In this document: in pieces, positions 11,485 to 19,923 of the stretch
Layout of the letters: every line of letters begins with the position of its first letter
How positions within the stretch are numbered: position 1 is the first letter of the stretch
Assembly (NCBI GenBank): GCA_026119935.1
Contig: JALRMH010000015.1
Span: forward strand, 496,001-560,000
Reading direction: 5' to 3'
DNA length: 64,000 nt
From: Endothia cerciana
Lineage: Eukaryota > Ascomycota > Sordariomycetes > Diaporthales > Cryphonectriaceae
Translations under genes and position numbers: made by a program
Notes under the pieces: model-generated
Database searches by the model: none
What the model was told of the DNA's origin: nothing
The model's input: only the letters and a program-made list of their open reading frames with translations

Positions 11485-11745
11485 GCAACCTCTCACCTGC
11501 CACGATGTAGTCAATAGTTTACTCCCATCATCATCCACCTCATCAACTCTCCATCCTTTCCTTGGTTCCTCTACTTCGGCTCCTGCGCTGGTCGCTTACA
11601 ACAGTTTCCTTTTTTTTTCCTTCTTTCCCCTTCTTTTTCCTGGGGCGTTGTTCAATCCCTTCTTTCCTTGCATCATTCATTACCGCCGATCAGCCTCAAG
11701 TCTTCTGTCTCTCAAGTCTGTCTTTGTTTCTGATCAATCATCAAG

Positions 11746-13248
11746 ATGCGTTTCTTCACCGTCACCACGGCTCTCTTTGCCGCCGCCGCCGTCGCGGCCC
11801 CGAGCAAGCACGAGGGCAAGCACTCTGGCAAGAAGGGATCTCACCATGGCTCCAAGGCCCACGAGCGTAGCGAGGTCGACCCCCGATTCTCATTCGGCGA
11901 TCTCCTCAAGGATGGTGAGCAGGTTGCTTCCAGCATTCTCAAGCAGCGCGACGAGGGTCTGGACGCCCGCTTCTCATTCGGCGATCTCCTCAAGGATGGT
12001 GAGCAGGTTGCTTCTAGCATTCTCAAGCAGCGCGACGAGGGTCTGGACGCCCGCTTCTCCATCGGCGACCTCCTCAAGGACGGCGAGCAGGTTGCTTCCA
12101 GCATCCTCAAGGACCGTAGCGAGGTCGACCCCCGATTCTCCATCGGTAATCTCCTCAAGGATGGTGAGAGCGTTATCTCCAGCATTCTCAAGCAGCGTGA
12201 CGAGGGTCTGGACGCCCGCTTCTCATTCGGCGACCTCCTCAAGGACGGCGAGAAGGTTGCTTCCAGCATCCTCAAGGAGCGTAGCGAGGTCGACCCCCGA
12301 TTCTCCATCGGTAATCTTCTCAAGGATGGCGAGAGTGTTATCTCCAGCATTCTCAAGCAGCGTGATGAGGGTCTCGATGCCCGCTTCTCCATCGGCGACC
12401 TTCTCAAGGACGGCGAGCAGGTTGCTTCCAGCATCCTCAAGGACCGTAGCGAGGTCGACCCCCGATTCTCCATCGGTAATCTCCTCAAGGATGGTGAGAG
12501 CGTTATCTCCAGCATTCTCAAGCAGCGCGACGAGGGTCTCGATGCCCGCTTCTCCTTCGGCGACCTCCTCAAGGACGGCGAGAAGGTTGCTGGCAGCATT
12601 CTAAGGCGTGAGCCCGAGTCCAAGGCCCACGGAAAGCACTTCGGCGAGACTGGCCCCTCCGCCCACGGCTCCTCCAAGCAGGGTGCCACCGGTGCTGATT
12701 CCAGCGCCATGCAGGCCCGCTTCAGCATCGGAGACATCCTGAAGGACGCCGAGAGCATCCTCAAGCGCGAGAACACCCTGTATGAGCCCGAGATCGACCG
12801 CATCCTGCCCCGCGACAGCCTCGATGCCCGCTTCTCCTTCTCCGACCTCCTCAAGGACGGCGAGAGCGTCCTCGGAAGCATCCTCCGCCGTGATGGTCTC
12901 GATGCCCGTTTCAGCCTCGGCGACATCGCCAAGGATGTCGAGAACATCCTGAAGCGCGACGGCCTCGATGCCCGCTTCTCCTTCTCCAACCTGCTCAAGG
13001 ACGGTGAGAGTGTCCTCGGAAACATCCTCAAGCGCGGCGAGCAGCTCGATACCCGCTTCAGTATCGGCGATATCCTCAAGGATGTCGAGAGCGTCCTGAA
13101 GCGCGACAACGGTCTGGATGCCCGCTTTTCCTTCTCCGACCTCCTCAAGGATGGTGAGAGCGTCCTCGGAAGCATCCTGAGGCGCGATGGCCTTGACGCC
13201 CGCTTCTCCTTCTCCGACATCATCAAGGACGCCGAGAGCATTCTGTAA
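11746..13248 (+). CDS. Secreted tandem-repeat protein with Kex2-type sites, candidate peptide precursor
   Basis: The 500-residue product begins with a signal peptide (MRFFTVTTALFAAAAVAA), then a His/Lys/Gly-rich pro-segment (19-41). Nine units follow at 42-288, each SEVDP or DEGLDA plus the core RFSFGDLLKDGEQVASSIL and then KQR, KDR, KER or RR. After a linker (289-324) come seven more units (325-500) closed by KR or RR. The protein ends exactly at the end of the last core (DIIKDAESIL), as expected if units are released by kexin and carboxypeptidase trimming. Cores are 19 residues (RFS..LLKDGE.V..SIL) or 15 (RFS..DI.KD.E.IL) and fit an amphipathic helix. No Cys is present and Tyr occurs only in a spacer. 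Codons are almost all C/G-ending, suggesting high expression. Alternatives: a repellent-like surface peptide, a RiPP-type precursor, a pheromone-like precursor, or an unprocessed wall protein. Confidence 0.85.
   Translation: MRFFTVTTALFAAAAVAAPSKHEGKHSGKKGSHHGSKAHERSEVDPRFSFGDLLKDGEQVASSILKQRDEGLDARFSFGDLLKDGEQVASSILKQRDEGLDARFSIGDLLKDGEQVASSILKDRSEVDPRFSIGNLLKDGESVISSILKQRDEGLDARFSFGDLLKDGEKVASSILKERSEVDPRFSIGNLLKDGESVISSILKQRDEGLDARFSIGDLLKDGEQVASSILKDRSEVDPRFSIGNLLKDGESVISSILKQRDEGLDARFSFGDLLKDGEKVAGSILRREPESKAHGKHFGETGPSAHGSSKQGATGADSSAMQARFSIGDILKDAESILKRENTLYEPEIDRILPRDSLDARFSFSDLLKDGESVLGSILRRDGLDARFSLGDIAKDVENILKRDGLDARFSFSNLLKDGESVLGNILKRGEQLDTRFSIGDILKDVESVLKRDNGLDARFSFSDLLKDGESVLGSILRRDGLDARFSFSDIIKDAESIL
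11869..12609 (+). repeat. Tandem repeat array 1 (nine units of 81-84 bp)
   Basis: Units encode 27 or 28 residues. Unit spans in the protein are 42-68, 69-96, 97-124, 125-151, 152-179, 180-206, 207-234, 235-261 and 262-288. After the first three units, SEVDP-type and DEGLDA-type units alternate regularly, suggesting duplication of a two-unit block. Confidence 0.9.
12718..13245 (+). repeat. Degenerate repeat array 2 (seven units)
   Basis: Protein residues 325-500. Cores of 15 and 19 residues alternate strictly: 15, 19, 15, 19, 15, 19, 15. They are separated by KR or RR plus DGLDA, DNGLDA or GEQLDT; the first spacer is longer (342-361). More diverged from one another than array 1. Confidence 0.85.
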
Positions 13249-13889
13249 GCGCAACGCTTCTTCGCATTTCAGGAGCGAAATGTCTTTTCTTTCTTTCTAA
13301 GGTCTTCGACGGCGGGCGTTTGGGATGATCATCCGGGAGGCGAAAAAAAAACAAAAACAAAACCTTCGGCATTCTTGTGGATGGGCATGCAATCGGTGGT
13401 CTTGAATAATTCTGCAAATGGGTTTGGGATCATGGACGGGCGGTGCATTTTTATGGTGAAACTGAAGGCAGGTCTTTCAGAAGAGTGTACGATGATTTAT
13501 AATTGACCCGATACGCTCTTTACAATAGAATCTAAAGTTTGGACTTGCGATCTCGAAGTGTTTTACCCCGCGCTCTGTGCCCACATTTCGTCTTCCCTAA
13601 CAGTGAATGCTGGTCCGCTGAAGTCCACATGGGGTCTTTGCTTCATTTTTCGCTATATTTTCCTTTGACTGATAATAACGGCTGAACCCCGGGAGCGGCA
13701 TCAGCGGCGTTGAGCTTCCCGAATGTCTATCTTCTCTGGTGCACCATCAGGTCCAGGCTCGACCATAAGAGAAGGCATAGGGCAACATGGTACTACTCGT
13801 TTTGACAGTCGAGGCAATGAACTGACTCCTGACAAGTGGCCTCCTGACACCTTTTCTCAGTTGAGTTGAAGCTGGTGCCCCCGACACAC
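13249..13889. other. Convergent 3' region
   Basis: About 640 bases between two convergent genes. It contains T-rich patches and a run of A near 13344-13360 but no gene that I can support. Confidence 0.5.
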
Positions 13890-15026
13890 CTATGCCGAGA
13901 CCTTTACAATGAGCTTGCCCGTCGACTTCCTCCCCGACAGGTCGTCATGTGCCTGGCCGACCTGCTCCATCGTGTACTCCTTGCCGATATCGAGCTTGAC
14001 GACCCCCCTGGCCACCAGGTCCAGCAGCTCAGCAGACCGCTTTTCAAAGTCCTCCCTCTCGCTGACGTAGACGTCCAGCCGGGGCCTCAGCAGCCTCACG
14101 TTCTTCTTGCCGAGCTCGAGCGGGCGGAACCCCTCGATGGCGCCCGAGGCGTTGCCGAACGTGACCATTGAGCCCTTCCTGCGGCAGCACTCCAGGTCGT
14201 CCTTGAACGTGGCCTGCCCGACGCCGCTGAACACGGCGTGGCAGCCCTTGCCGTCCGTCAGCCTCATGACCGCCTCCAGCACGCTCTCCTGGGCATAGTT
14301 GATGACGTGGTCGCACCCGTGGGCCCTGGCGACCTCGAGCTTCTCGGGCGTGCTCGCGGTGCCGATGACGGTGGCACCCAGGTGCTTGGCCATCTGCACG
14401 ATCAGGCCGCCCGTGCCGCCCGCGGCGGCGTGCACGAGCACCACCTCGCCCCTCCGCACCTCGTGGGCGTCCGTGACGAGGGTCCAGGCCGTCAGGCCCT
14501 GCAGGATGAGGGCGGCGCCCTCGCGGTTGGACACGCCGTCCGGCAGCCTCATCAGGCGGGCGGCGGGCACGGCGCAGTACTCGGCCATGACCTCCTGGGC
14601 GTAGCACGCGACGCGGTCGCCGACGCTGAGGCCGTAGGAGGGCGGGACGTCGGGCCCGAGGGCCTCGATGACGCCGGCGCCCTCGCGGCCCGTGACGGCG
14701 GGGAGGCCGGTGGGGTACAGGCCGGTACGGAAGTAGACGTCGATGAAGTTGATGCCGGCCCACTCGACCTTGATGAGGGCGTCGGCGGGGCCCGGGGTCG
14801 GCTTGGGGATGTCGCCGACGTGCAGGACGGACGAGTCCCCGGTCTTGTCATATATGACGGCCTTCATCGCGGGTGTGGGGCTGGTGTGGAATGATGATGA
14901 GGAGGAGGTGGGGAACGGTCTGAGGCTTCTTGACAGGGCCTGGAGTCTAGGGATGGGCCTGGGCATAAGGATGGAATGTGCAACGGTGGTTAAGACTGGT
15001 TTGACGGCATATAAGGCGCAGGGCAA
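13890..15026 (-). CDS. ZTA1: Zeta-crystallin type NADPH:quinone oxidoreductase, probably mitochondrial
   Basis: Medium-chain reductase of the zinc-free quinone oxidoreductase (zeta-crystallin, yeast Zta1) family, which reduces quinones or enones with NADPH. The core starts MKAVIYDKTGDSSVL. It contains GINFIDVYFRTGLYP, GREGAGVIEALG, the Rossmann motif VHAAAGGTGGLIVQMAKHLG and ends GRKSTGKLIVKV. The structural- and catalytic-zinc cysteines of alcohol dehydrogenases are absent, as normal here. Upstream of the core ATG lie 53 more codons including an Arg/Ser-rich stretch (MPRPIPRLQALSRSLR and then FHTSPTPA) that reads as a mitochondrial presequence. Possible starts are 15026, 14966 and the core Met at 14867. 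One open frame, 378 residues from the first ATG. The GC-rich opposite strand carries several shadow frames. Confidence 0.88.
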   Translation of the reverse strand: MPCALYAVKPVLTTVAHSILMPRPIPRLQALSRSLRPFPTSSSSSFHTSPTPAMKAVIYDKTGDSSVLHVGDIPKPTPGPADALIKVEWAGINFIDVYFRTGLYPTGLPAVTGREGAGVIEALGPDVPPSYGLSVGDRVACYAQEVMAEYCAVPAARLMRLPDGVSNREGAALILQGLTAWTLVTDAHEVRRGEVVLVHAAAGGTGGLIVQMAKHLGATVIGTASTPEKLEVARAHGCDHVINYAQESVLEAVMRLTDGKGCHAVFSGVGQATFKDDLECCRRKGSMVTFGNASGAIEGFRPLELGKKNVRLLRPRLDVYVSEREDFEKRSAELLDLVARGVVKLDIGKEYTMEQVGQAHDDLSGRKSTGKLIVKVSA

Positions 15027-15713
15027 GAAAGTGGGAGCGGGGGATGATATAGTAACAAAGATGCCCTCCTCCTCAACTGCCGAAGTCCGGATCCAACGGC
15101 ACGGGAGGCGGATGCTGGGAGGCTTTTAATAAGATGCGGGGCCGTACGGTATACGGATGTACATAGTGCATAGCAGATGACAATTGGCTTTTTTTGTTCT
15201 CCAATGGAGACGCTGACCTAACTAACAAGTGTATATTCCTGATAGTAAGACCTTGCCTTGGTACGCTACTGAGTCTCTCAAGGATAACTCCCCAGCAAAG
15301 CTGCCCACATAACTGGCAAAGTATCTCCCCGAGAACAAATCGTGTCTAGGTACGGAGTAGTCCCTAAATAATGTGAGTCTTTGGTGGTAGTGCTGTTAGT
15401 GGTGTCCAGGGAGGGGAGGAGGGGGGGTTAGGGTGTTCAGGGAGACGGAGGGTAGGGGTTGGGGTTGGGGGCCGGCCACTGGGGGCTTCCAGGATGGGCT
15501 TCTTACTTAGATCCCTGTGACGCCTGTCTGCAAGCCTGCCGAGAGAAGGCGGCTGCGGGCCGAGGCGAGCTTCCCAAATTTATGCTGCGCATGGAAATTA
15601 GCCCTGATCAGACATTTCCCCCCTCCCCTCAACATACCTCAGGTCCAGCCTCGAGCACGCGCCACCAAACGCTTGAAAGTCCATCCAGGTCGACGATACG
15701 GGCCGATTGGAAA
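15027..15713. other. Divergent promoter region between oxidoreductase and TSC13
   Basis: About 690 bases shared by two divergently transcribed genes. A G-rich patch with GGTTAGGG and GGGGTTGGGG words lies near 15412-15480. No gene is seen. Confidence 0.5.
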
Positions 15714-16799
15714 ATGTCCGGCTCTATAACGCTCACGCTCGCCGACCGAGGTAGGTCCAGTCCCACCGTTCCCCCAACGGGTCCTCCAGCACTGACGCGA
15801 CATCGTCGTGACAAGCACACAAGAAACCGCTTCGGAAGCTTCCTGCCTCCATCGAGGTGTCCGACGATGCCGAGATTGAGGACGTCAAGAAGGTCGTGGC
15901 CCGCCAGGCCGGTGTCAAGGATTTCAATCGGATCGGCCTGTTCTACCCCTCCAGCAAGAAGAGGATCGCAGACCGGAGGGCGCTGGTCCGGGACCAGGAG
16001 GAGATTATGAAGGACGGGCTGCTTCTTGTTCAGGATCTTGGTATGTGATGCCCCCCTGGCCAGAGTGTCCCCCCTGCCGCAGGGGCTACCGTTCTGACAC
16101 CCTCCTGCAGGCCCTCAAGCATCCTGGCGCACCGTCTACCTTGTCGAGTACCTCGGCCCTGTGCTGTTCCACCCCTTCTTCTACTACCTCCGAGGCCAAC
16201 TCGCCAAGATCGACCCATTCTTCTACAAGGACGCCGACAGGATCCCCCTCACGGTGGTGCAGAAGGTCTGCTTCTTCATGTTCGTGTCCCACTTTGTCAA
16301 GCGCGAGCTCGAGACCGCGTTCCTGCACAAGTTTTCCGCCAACACCATGCCCGCCTTCAACATCATCAAGAACTCGGCCTACTACTGGCTCACGGCAGGC
16401 TTGCTGGCCGCCTTCTTCATCTACTCGCCCAGGTCCCTCGCGAACCGCCCGGAGCTGGGGCTGCTGGACTACGTCGGAATCGCGCTGTTCCTCGGCGGTG
16501 AGGTGGCCAACTATGTCGTGCACCAGCACCTGGCCGGGCTGCGCAGGCCCGGCAGCACCGAGAAGGGCATCCCGAGCTGTATCGGGAGCAGCCTGGTCAC
16601 CTGCCCGAACTACATGTTCGAGATCATCGCGTGGATCGGCATGATTCTGGTCTCCCGAGAGTGGTCGGTCGTGCTGTCCATCTCCATCGGCATCATGTAC
16701 ATGGCCTCCTGGTCGCGGGACAAGGAGACGGCGCTGAGGGAGACCTTCGGTGACAAGTACAAGAAGAAGAGGTACACCCTGTTCTACGGCTTCTTCTGA
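15714..16799 (+). CDS. TSC13: Very-long-chain trans-2-enoyl-CoA reductase (TSC13)
   Basis: Tsc13 performs the last reduction step of very-long-chain fatty acid elongation in the ER, feeding sphingolipid synthesis. Three exons: 15714-15750, 15816-16040 and 16111-16799; introns are 65 and 70 bp with GTAGGT and GTATGT donors. The joined product is 316 residues, close to yeast Tsc13 (310). It starts MSGSITLTLADRA, has a ubiquitin-like N-terminal domain (KLPASIEVSDDAEIEDVKK through GLLLVQDLGPQ) and then the membrane-embedded steroid 5-alpha-reductase-type domain with several hydrophobic spans, including WLTAGLLAAFFIY and IIAWIGMILVSREWSVVL. The C-terminus ETFGDKYKKKRYTLFYGFF carries the family's basic end. 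The first join requires acceptor ACAAG at 15815, which gives the expected KKPLRKLP segment. Confidence 0.92.
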
Positions 16800-17054
16800 G
16801 TCGGGGAACGGCATCAGAATCTCGCATCAGAGGGAGGGCGTCTTGGTGGTCATGTTGCGTCTTGGAGGACTTCCATTCCCGAATTTGTGTATACGAGAAA
16901 GCCGTGCTATGCCGTGCTCGTGCAGTACTCTTGGGCTAGAAATAATCAACTCGGCTCTATAAGCCGCTTACTTGGGGGGGGGGGGGTGGGGGTGATCGAA
17001 ATGCAACCCGGCCATGAATGTTATGTAATCGTGAGTCGTCAAGTCATAGAACAA

Positions 17055-17087
<33 letters not shown>

Positions 17088-17115
17088 GAGAAAAGGGTGC
17101 TGCTTGTGAGATGCA
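16800..17115. other. Convergent intergenic with G13 and AAAG repeats
   Basis: Short region between convergent genes. It contains 13 consecutive G at 16974-16986 and an AAAG microsatellite at about 17055-17088. Nothing coding is seen. Confidence 0.6.
17055..17088. repeat. (GAAA)n microsatellite
   Basis: About eight tandem tetranucleotide units just downstream of the stop of the BLOC-1-like gene on the opposite strand. Confidence 0.85.
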
Positions 17116-17925
17116 TCATGAACTCCTCCATACGAGCCGTCTCAACCAATTCGTGGCGGCCGGGGATTGCCGCGCCGCTGCGGTGTCCCGCCTGGAGGCT
17201 TCCGGCTGCGTGCTGTCGACGGCGCTGCTCGTCTCCCCAGGAGCGTCAGAGGGTAGAGGAATCTGGGCCGGGTCGACGTCCATGGCATCTGCAGGGGATC
17301 CCGCCGGGGCCACCTCCTTCCCCTTGCCCTTATTCACCGGCTCGGGAACCTGAGGGCCGTCCTGTCCCTCGACGTCGGCCATGTGGGCATCTCCATCCTC
17401 ATCGCCGATCCCGACGCCCCTCTCGCTCCCCTCCTCCTCGCTGCCGCTCCAGCTCCCGCTCTCGCTCCCGCTCCCGCTCCCGCTCCCGCTCCCGCTCCAG
17501 CTGTCCCCGTCCTCGCTGCCCCCCTGCCCCCGCCGCCCGACCAGCCTCATCGTCTCCTCCAGCACCAGGAAGTCCCTCTCCAGCCTCTCGGCCCAGTTCT
17601 GCACGTCCCCGAGCTCCTTGACCTGCCGGCTGCCCCCGTCCAGCACCCGCATCAGCTTCTCGTCCTCCCGGCGCAGGGCCCCGAGCGCCGACCGGACGTC
17701 CCGCTCCTGGCGGTCGATGGCCGTCTGGTTGGCGTGCAGCAGCGAGGCGCGCGTCGTCAGCTCCGTGTCGAGGGCGTTGCCCAGCGAGGCCACGAGGGCC
17801 GCGCGCGCCTGCGCGACCTGGGCCTCCTGGGCCGGGGAGGGGAGGTGCGCCGGGTTCGTGGGGGAGGGCAGGCCCGGCGGGAGGGTGGACGAGCCGGAGG
17901 CGGACCCGGGGCCGCCCGGGGCGGC

Positions 17926-17959
<34 letters not shown>

Positions 17960-18300
17960 CGGGAGGGTGCGGCCTGCAGGTTTGGGTGAGGGTGGTGAGG
18001 GTGGTGGTGGTGGTGGGTGTGTGCGGGTTGTTGTGAGCCCCCAGCTCCGGATGCCGGGGCTTGGTTGTGGTTGTGGTTGTGGTTGTGGTGATGGTGGTGG
18101 TGGGCCTGGTGCTGGGGGCCCGGCGGGACGGGGAACTGCGAGGCCGACACGGACGACGATGCCGTGGTCGACGGACCTCCCCCGGCGCCCGTGCCGGGGC
18201 TCGGGAAGACCGTGCTCCTGGGTGAGGTGGACATGGTCGTGTTTGTCACCGAGGCCGAGGATGGCTGGGGTGGGCTGAGCGGGCGGACCGGGGACGGCAT
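17116..18300 (-). CDS. BLOC-1 subunit 1 / GCN5L1-like protein with long low-complexity tails
   Basis: The recognisable domain is short and helical, around residues 157-255: AQARAALVASLGNALDTELT, then RQERDVRSALGALRRED and KELGDVQNWAERLERDF. It matches the BLOS1/GCN5L1 family, in particular the KEIGDVENWA-type segment. That family works in the BLOC-1 endosomal complex (yeast Bls1) and, in animals, mitochondrial acetylation. Family members are usually 120-200 residues; this 394-residue product adds a His/Asn-, Ala- and Pro-rich N-terminal tail (HHHHHH, 13 Ala) and an acidic Ser/Gly-rich C-terminal tail (SGSGSGSGSGSESGS, EDGDAHMADVEG). The tails coincide with CAC, CAG and CTCCCG microsatellites in the DNA. 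Intronless. Confident in the domain, less so in function. Confidence 0.78.
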
Positions 18301-19923
18301 TATTTTTTTGGAGGGGGGGGGGTTGGTTCAGCCCTTCCTCTGTTGCCTGGGAGCAAGTCTCTGACGGCGGGAGGAGATGTCGTGAGGGGGGAGGGCATGT
18401 GGGAAAGCGAGGTTGGGATGGACAGGGTTGTCAGCTGAGGAGCGCAGCGGCAAGATGATATGCGGCGCTACTGCAGTGCAACGAGAGATCTCCGCTGCGA
18501 CTCCTTAATATGTCAAATTCGGTATTGCATATATTAATATCATCATCGAGGATGGAATTCTGGTCCGTCTCGGCCACTGGTGGAACCCCTCTTTGTATAA
18601 TACGGACCGCTGCGAGCCATACAACCCGATCTCTTTCTGAAGCTGTTCCACTGAGGACCTGGGATAGGGAATGTAACTATCTTTCTCCCCCGGCCATCTT
18701 GGCGTCTGCGACCCCTTCCCATATATTTATATTTCCTTCTTCCCTGTATATCGGCTCTCGGGGGACCTTCACTTCTCACGGTCGAGTAGATATACCGGCA
18801 CTATATGGTGGTCTGGGAAAGGTCGTGGGTAAGCTAGACGGGGGTGGGTAGGGCAGTGCAAGCCTATATGAGATTGGAATAATTAAAGCCGCTAGGCATG
18901 AGAGCAAAGCCGCCAACTTCAAGTATATCCAACGTCTTGTCCACCGGCTCTGATCCACCATATCCCAAGATCAACTCACCCTTCACCCCTATAGGGCATG
19001 CTCGCTCAGCCCGTTGCCCATCCAGTTGGGAGAATGTCGGCTATGTCGTCTTTTGCGTCTGCGTCTTGTCCTTCTTCTTCACCTTCTCCTTTACCACGGG
19101 CTCGCCAAGCGGACGCGCAGGGTTATCGTTCCGTTGGGTCTTTGTTGGACAGGGCGAGACTGGTTCTAAAGGAGGGCCGCTGGTGATGGCCTCGGGCTCC
19201 TTGGTAAGCGGGCGCAGGCAGGTCGGGACCGGCGGCTTGGTCTGTGGTTTGTCTGACATCTCAGTGGCAGCGTGTGAGTGGTAGACGTTGACGGGTATAA
19301 AGTCGGATATAGACCGGCGGCCTATTCTTTCCGTCTCACCAAGTAATGGTATAGTATGATGCGCTTTCGTGGTATCATGGGAAGGAGTAGGAGGAAGAAG
19401 GAAAGAGGGAAAAGAGTAGCCAGAGGAAATGCTGAAGTCGCAACGAAATACGCGTCGAAACCTGAAGATACTTATATACGAGCGCACTGGGTCGCGACGG
19501 CTTCATACTAGTTGAGAACGTCCCTGCCGTTCTACCTACGATATGTTATCGGAGGACTTCTGGCAGCCCATGAACTAAGTCCTGAGGCCGGTCATGCCTG
19601 AGCAAGTTCCTATCTGGGCCCTGGGTGTTTAGCATCTTCTCCCCTTTGGTGCGTGCGAGTTTTGGGCGGATTGGTGCCGGTCACTCCCTCTCGGGACTGC
19701 TGCTGTTGGAAACAATGTCCATCGGAATGTAAGTGAGCTCATCCTGGGTCTGAGTACAGGGCCCGTGTCCTCTCAAGATAGCTCTCCCTGCACCCGCGCT
19801 CTAGGATAACCTCGCACTGGGGCAGCCTCCATCTCTCGAGGCTAGCGTCCTGGTTGTTCTGGGATCGTTCCTGACCCCTTGTGACAGCTTCCGTCCTCTT
19901 ACGAGCCCGGGATCTTTACATCT
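18301..19923. other. 1.6 kb interval, one weak small ORF
   Basis: Mostly without supported genes. It holds the promoter of the BLOC-1-like gene and the 3' flank of the amidohydrolase. The only possible gene is the short frame at 19041-19259, listed separately. Confidence 0.45.
19041..19259 (-). CDS. Possible small basic protein, unrecognised
   Basis: A 72-residue frame beginning MSDKPQTKPPVPTCLR and ending with a Lys/Thr-rich tail (VVKEKVKKKDKTQTQKTT). It is the 3' part of a longer frame whose upstream extension looks like leader. Composition is rich in Pro, Lys and Thr, so it would be disordered. I do not recognise it and cannot exclude a chance frame. Confidence 0.33.
   Translation of the reverse strand: MSDKPQTKPPVPTCLRPLTKEPEAITSGPPLEPVSPCPTKTQRNDNPARPLGEPVVKEKVKKKDKTQTQKTT

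Larger units (their letters stand above)
7928..11745. other. 3.8 kb gene-poor interval upstream of the repeat-peptide gene
   Basis: No open frame here has recognisable domains, and none looks better than chance. 8000-9000 is AT-richer; 10200-11300 is GC-rich. 11340-11415 is a trinucleotide repeat. The last 270 bases look like a promoter and pyrimidine-rich leader for the gene starting at 11746. A poorly conserved or multi-exon gene cannot be excluded. Confidence 0.4.

Noticed and set aside
11841..13241. 466-codon open frame antisense to the repeat-peptide gene, plus a 318-codon frame in another plus-strand phase
   Set aside because: Repeated GC-rich units without stops keep all phases open. 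The antisense translation is itself a repeat of Arg/Ser-rich sequence without signal peptide, and codon bias supports only the 11746 frame.
14238..14894. Plus-strand frames opposite the quinone oxidoreductase
   Set aside because: Shadow of GC-rich coding sequence with Gly/Ala/Arg-rich translation.
15412..15480. Telomere-like TTAGGG and G-rich words
   Set aside because: A single TTAGGG within degenerate G-rich DNA; no tandem array, so not an interstitial telomere.
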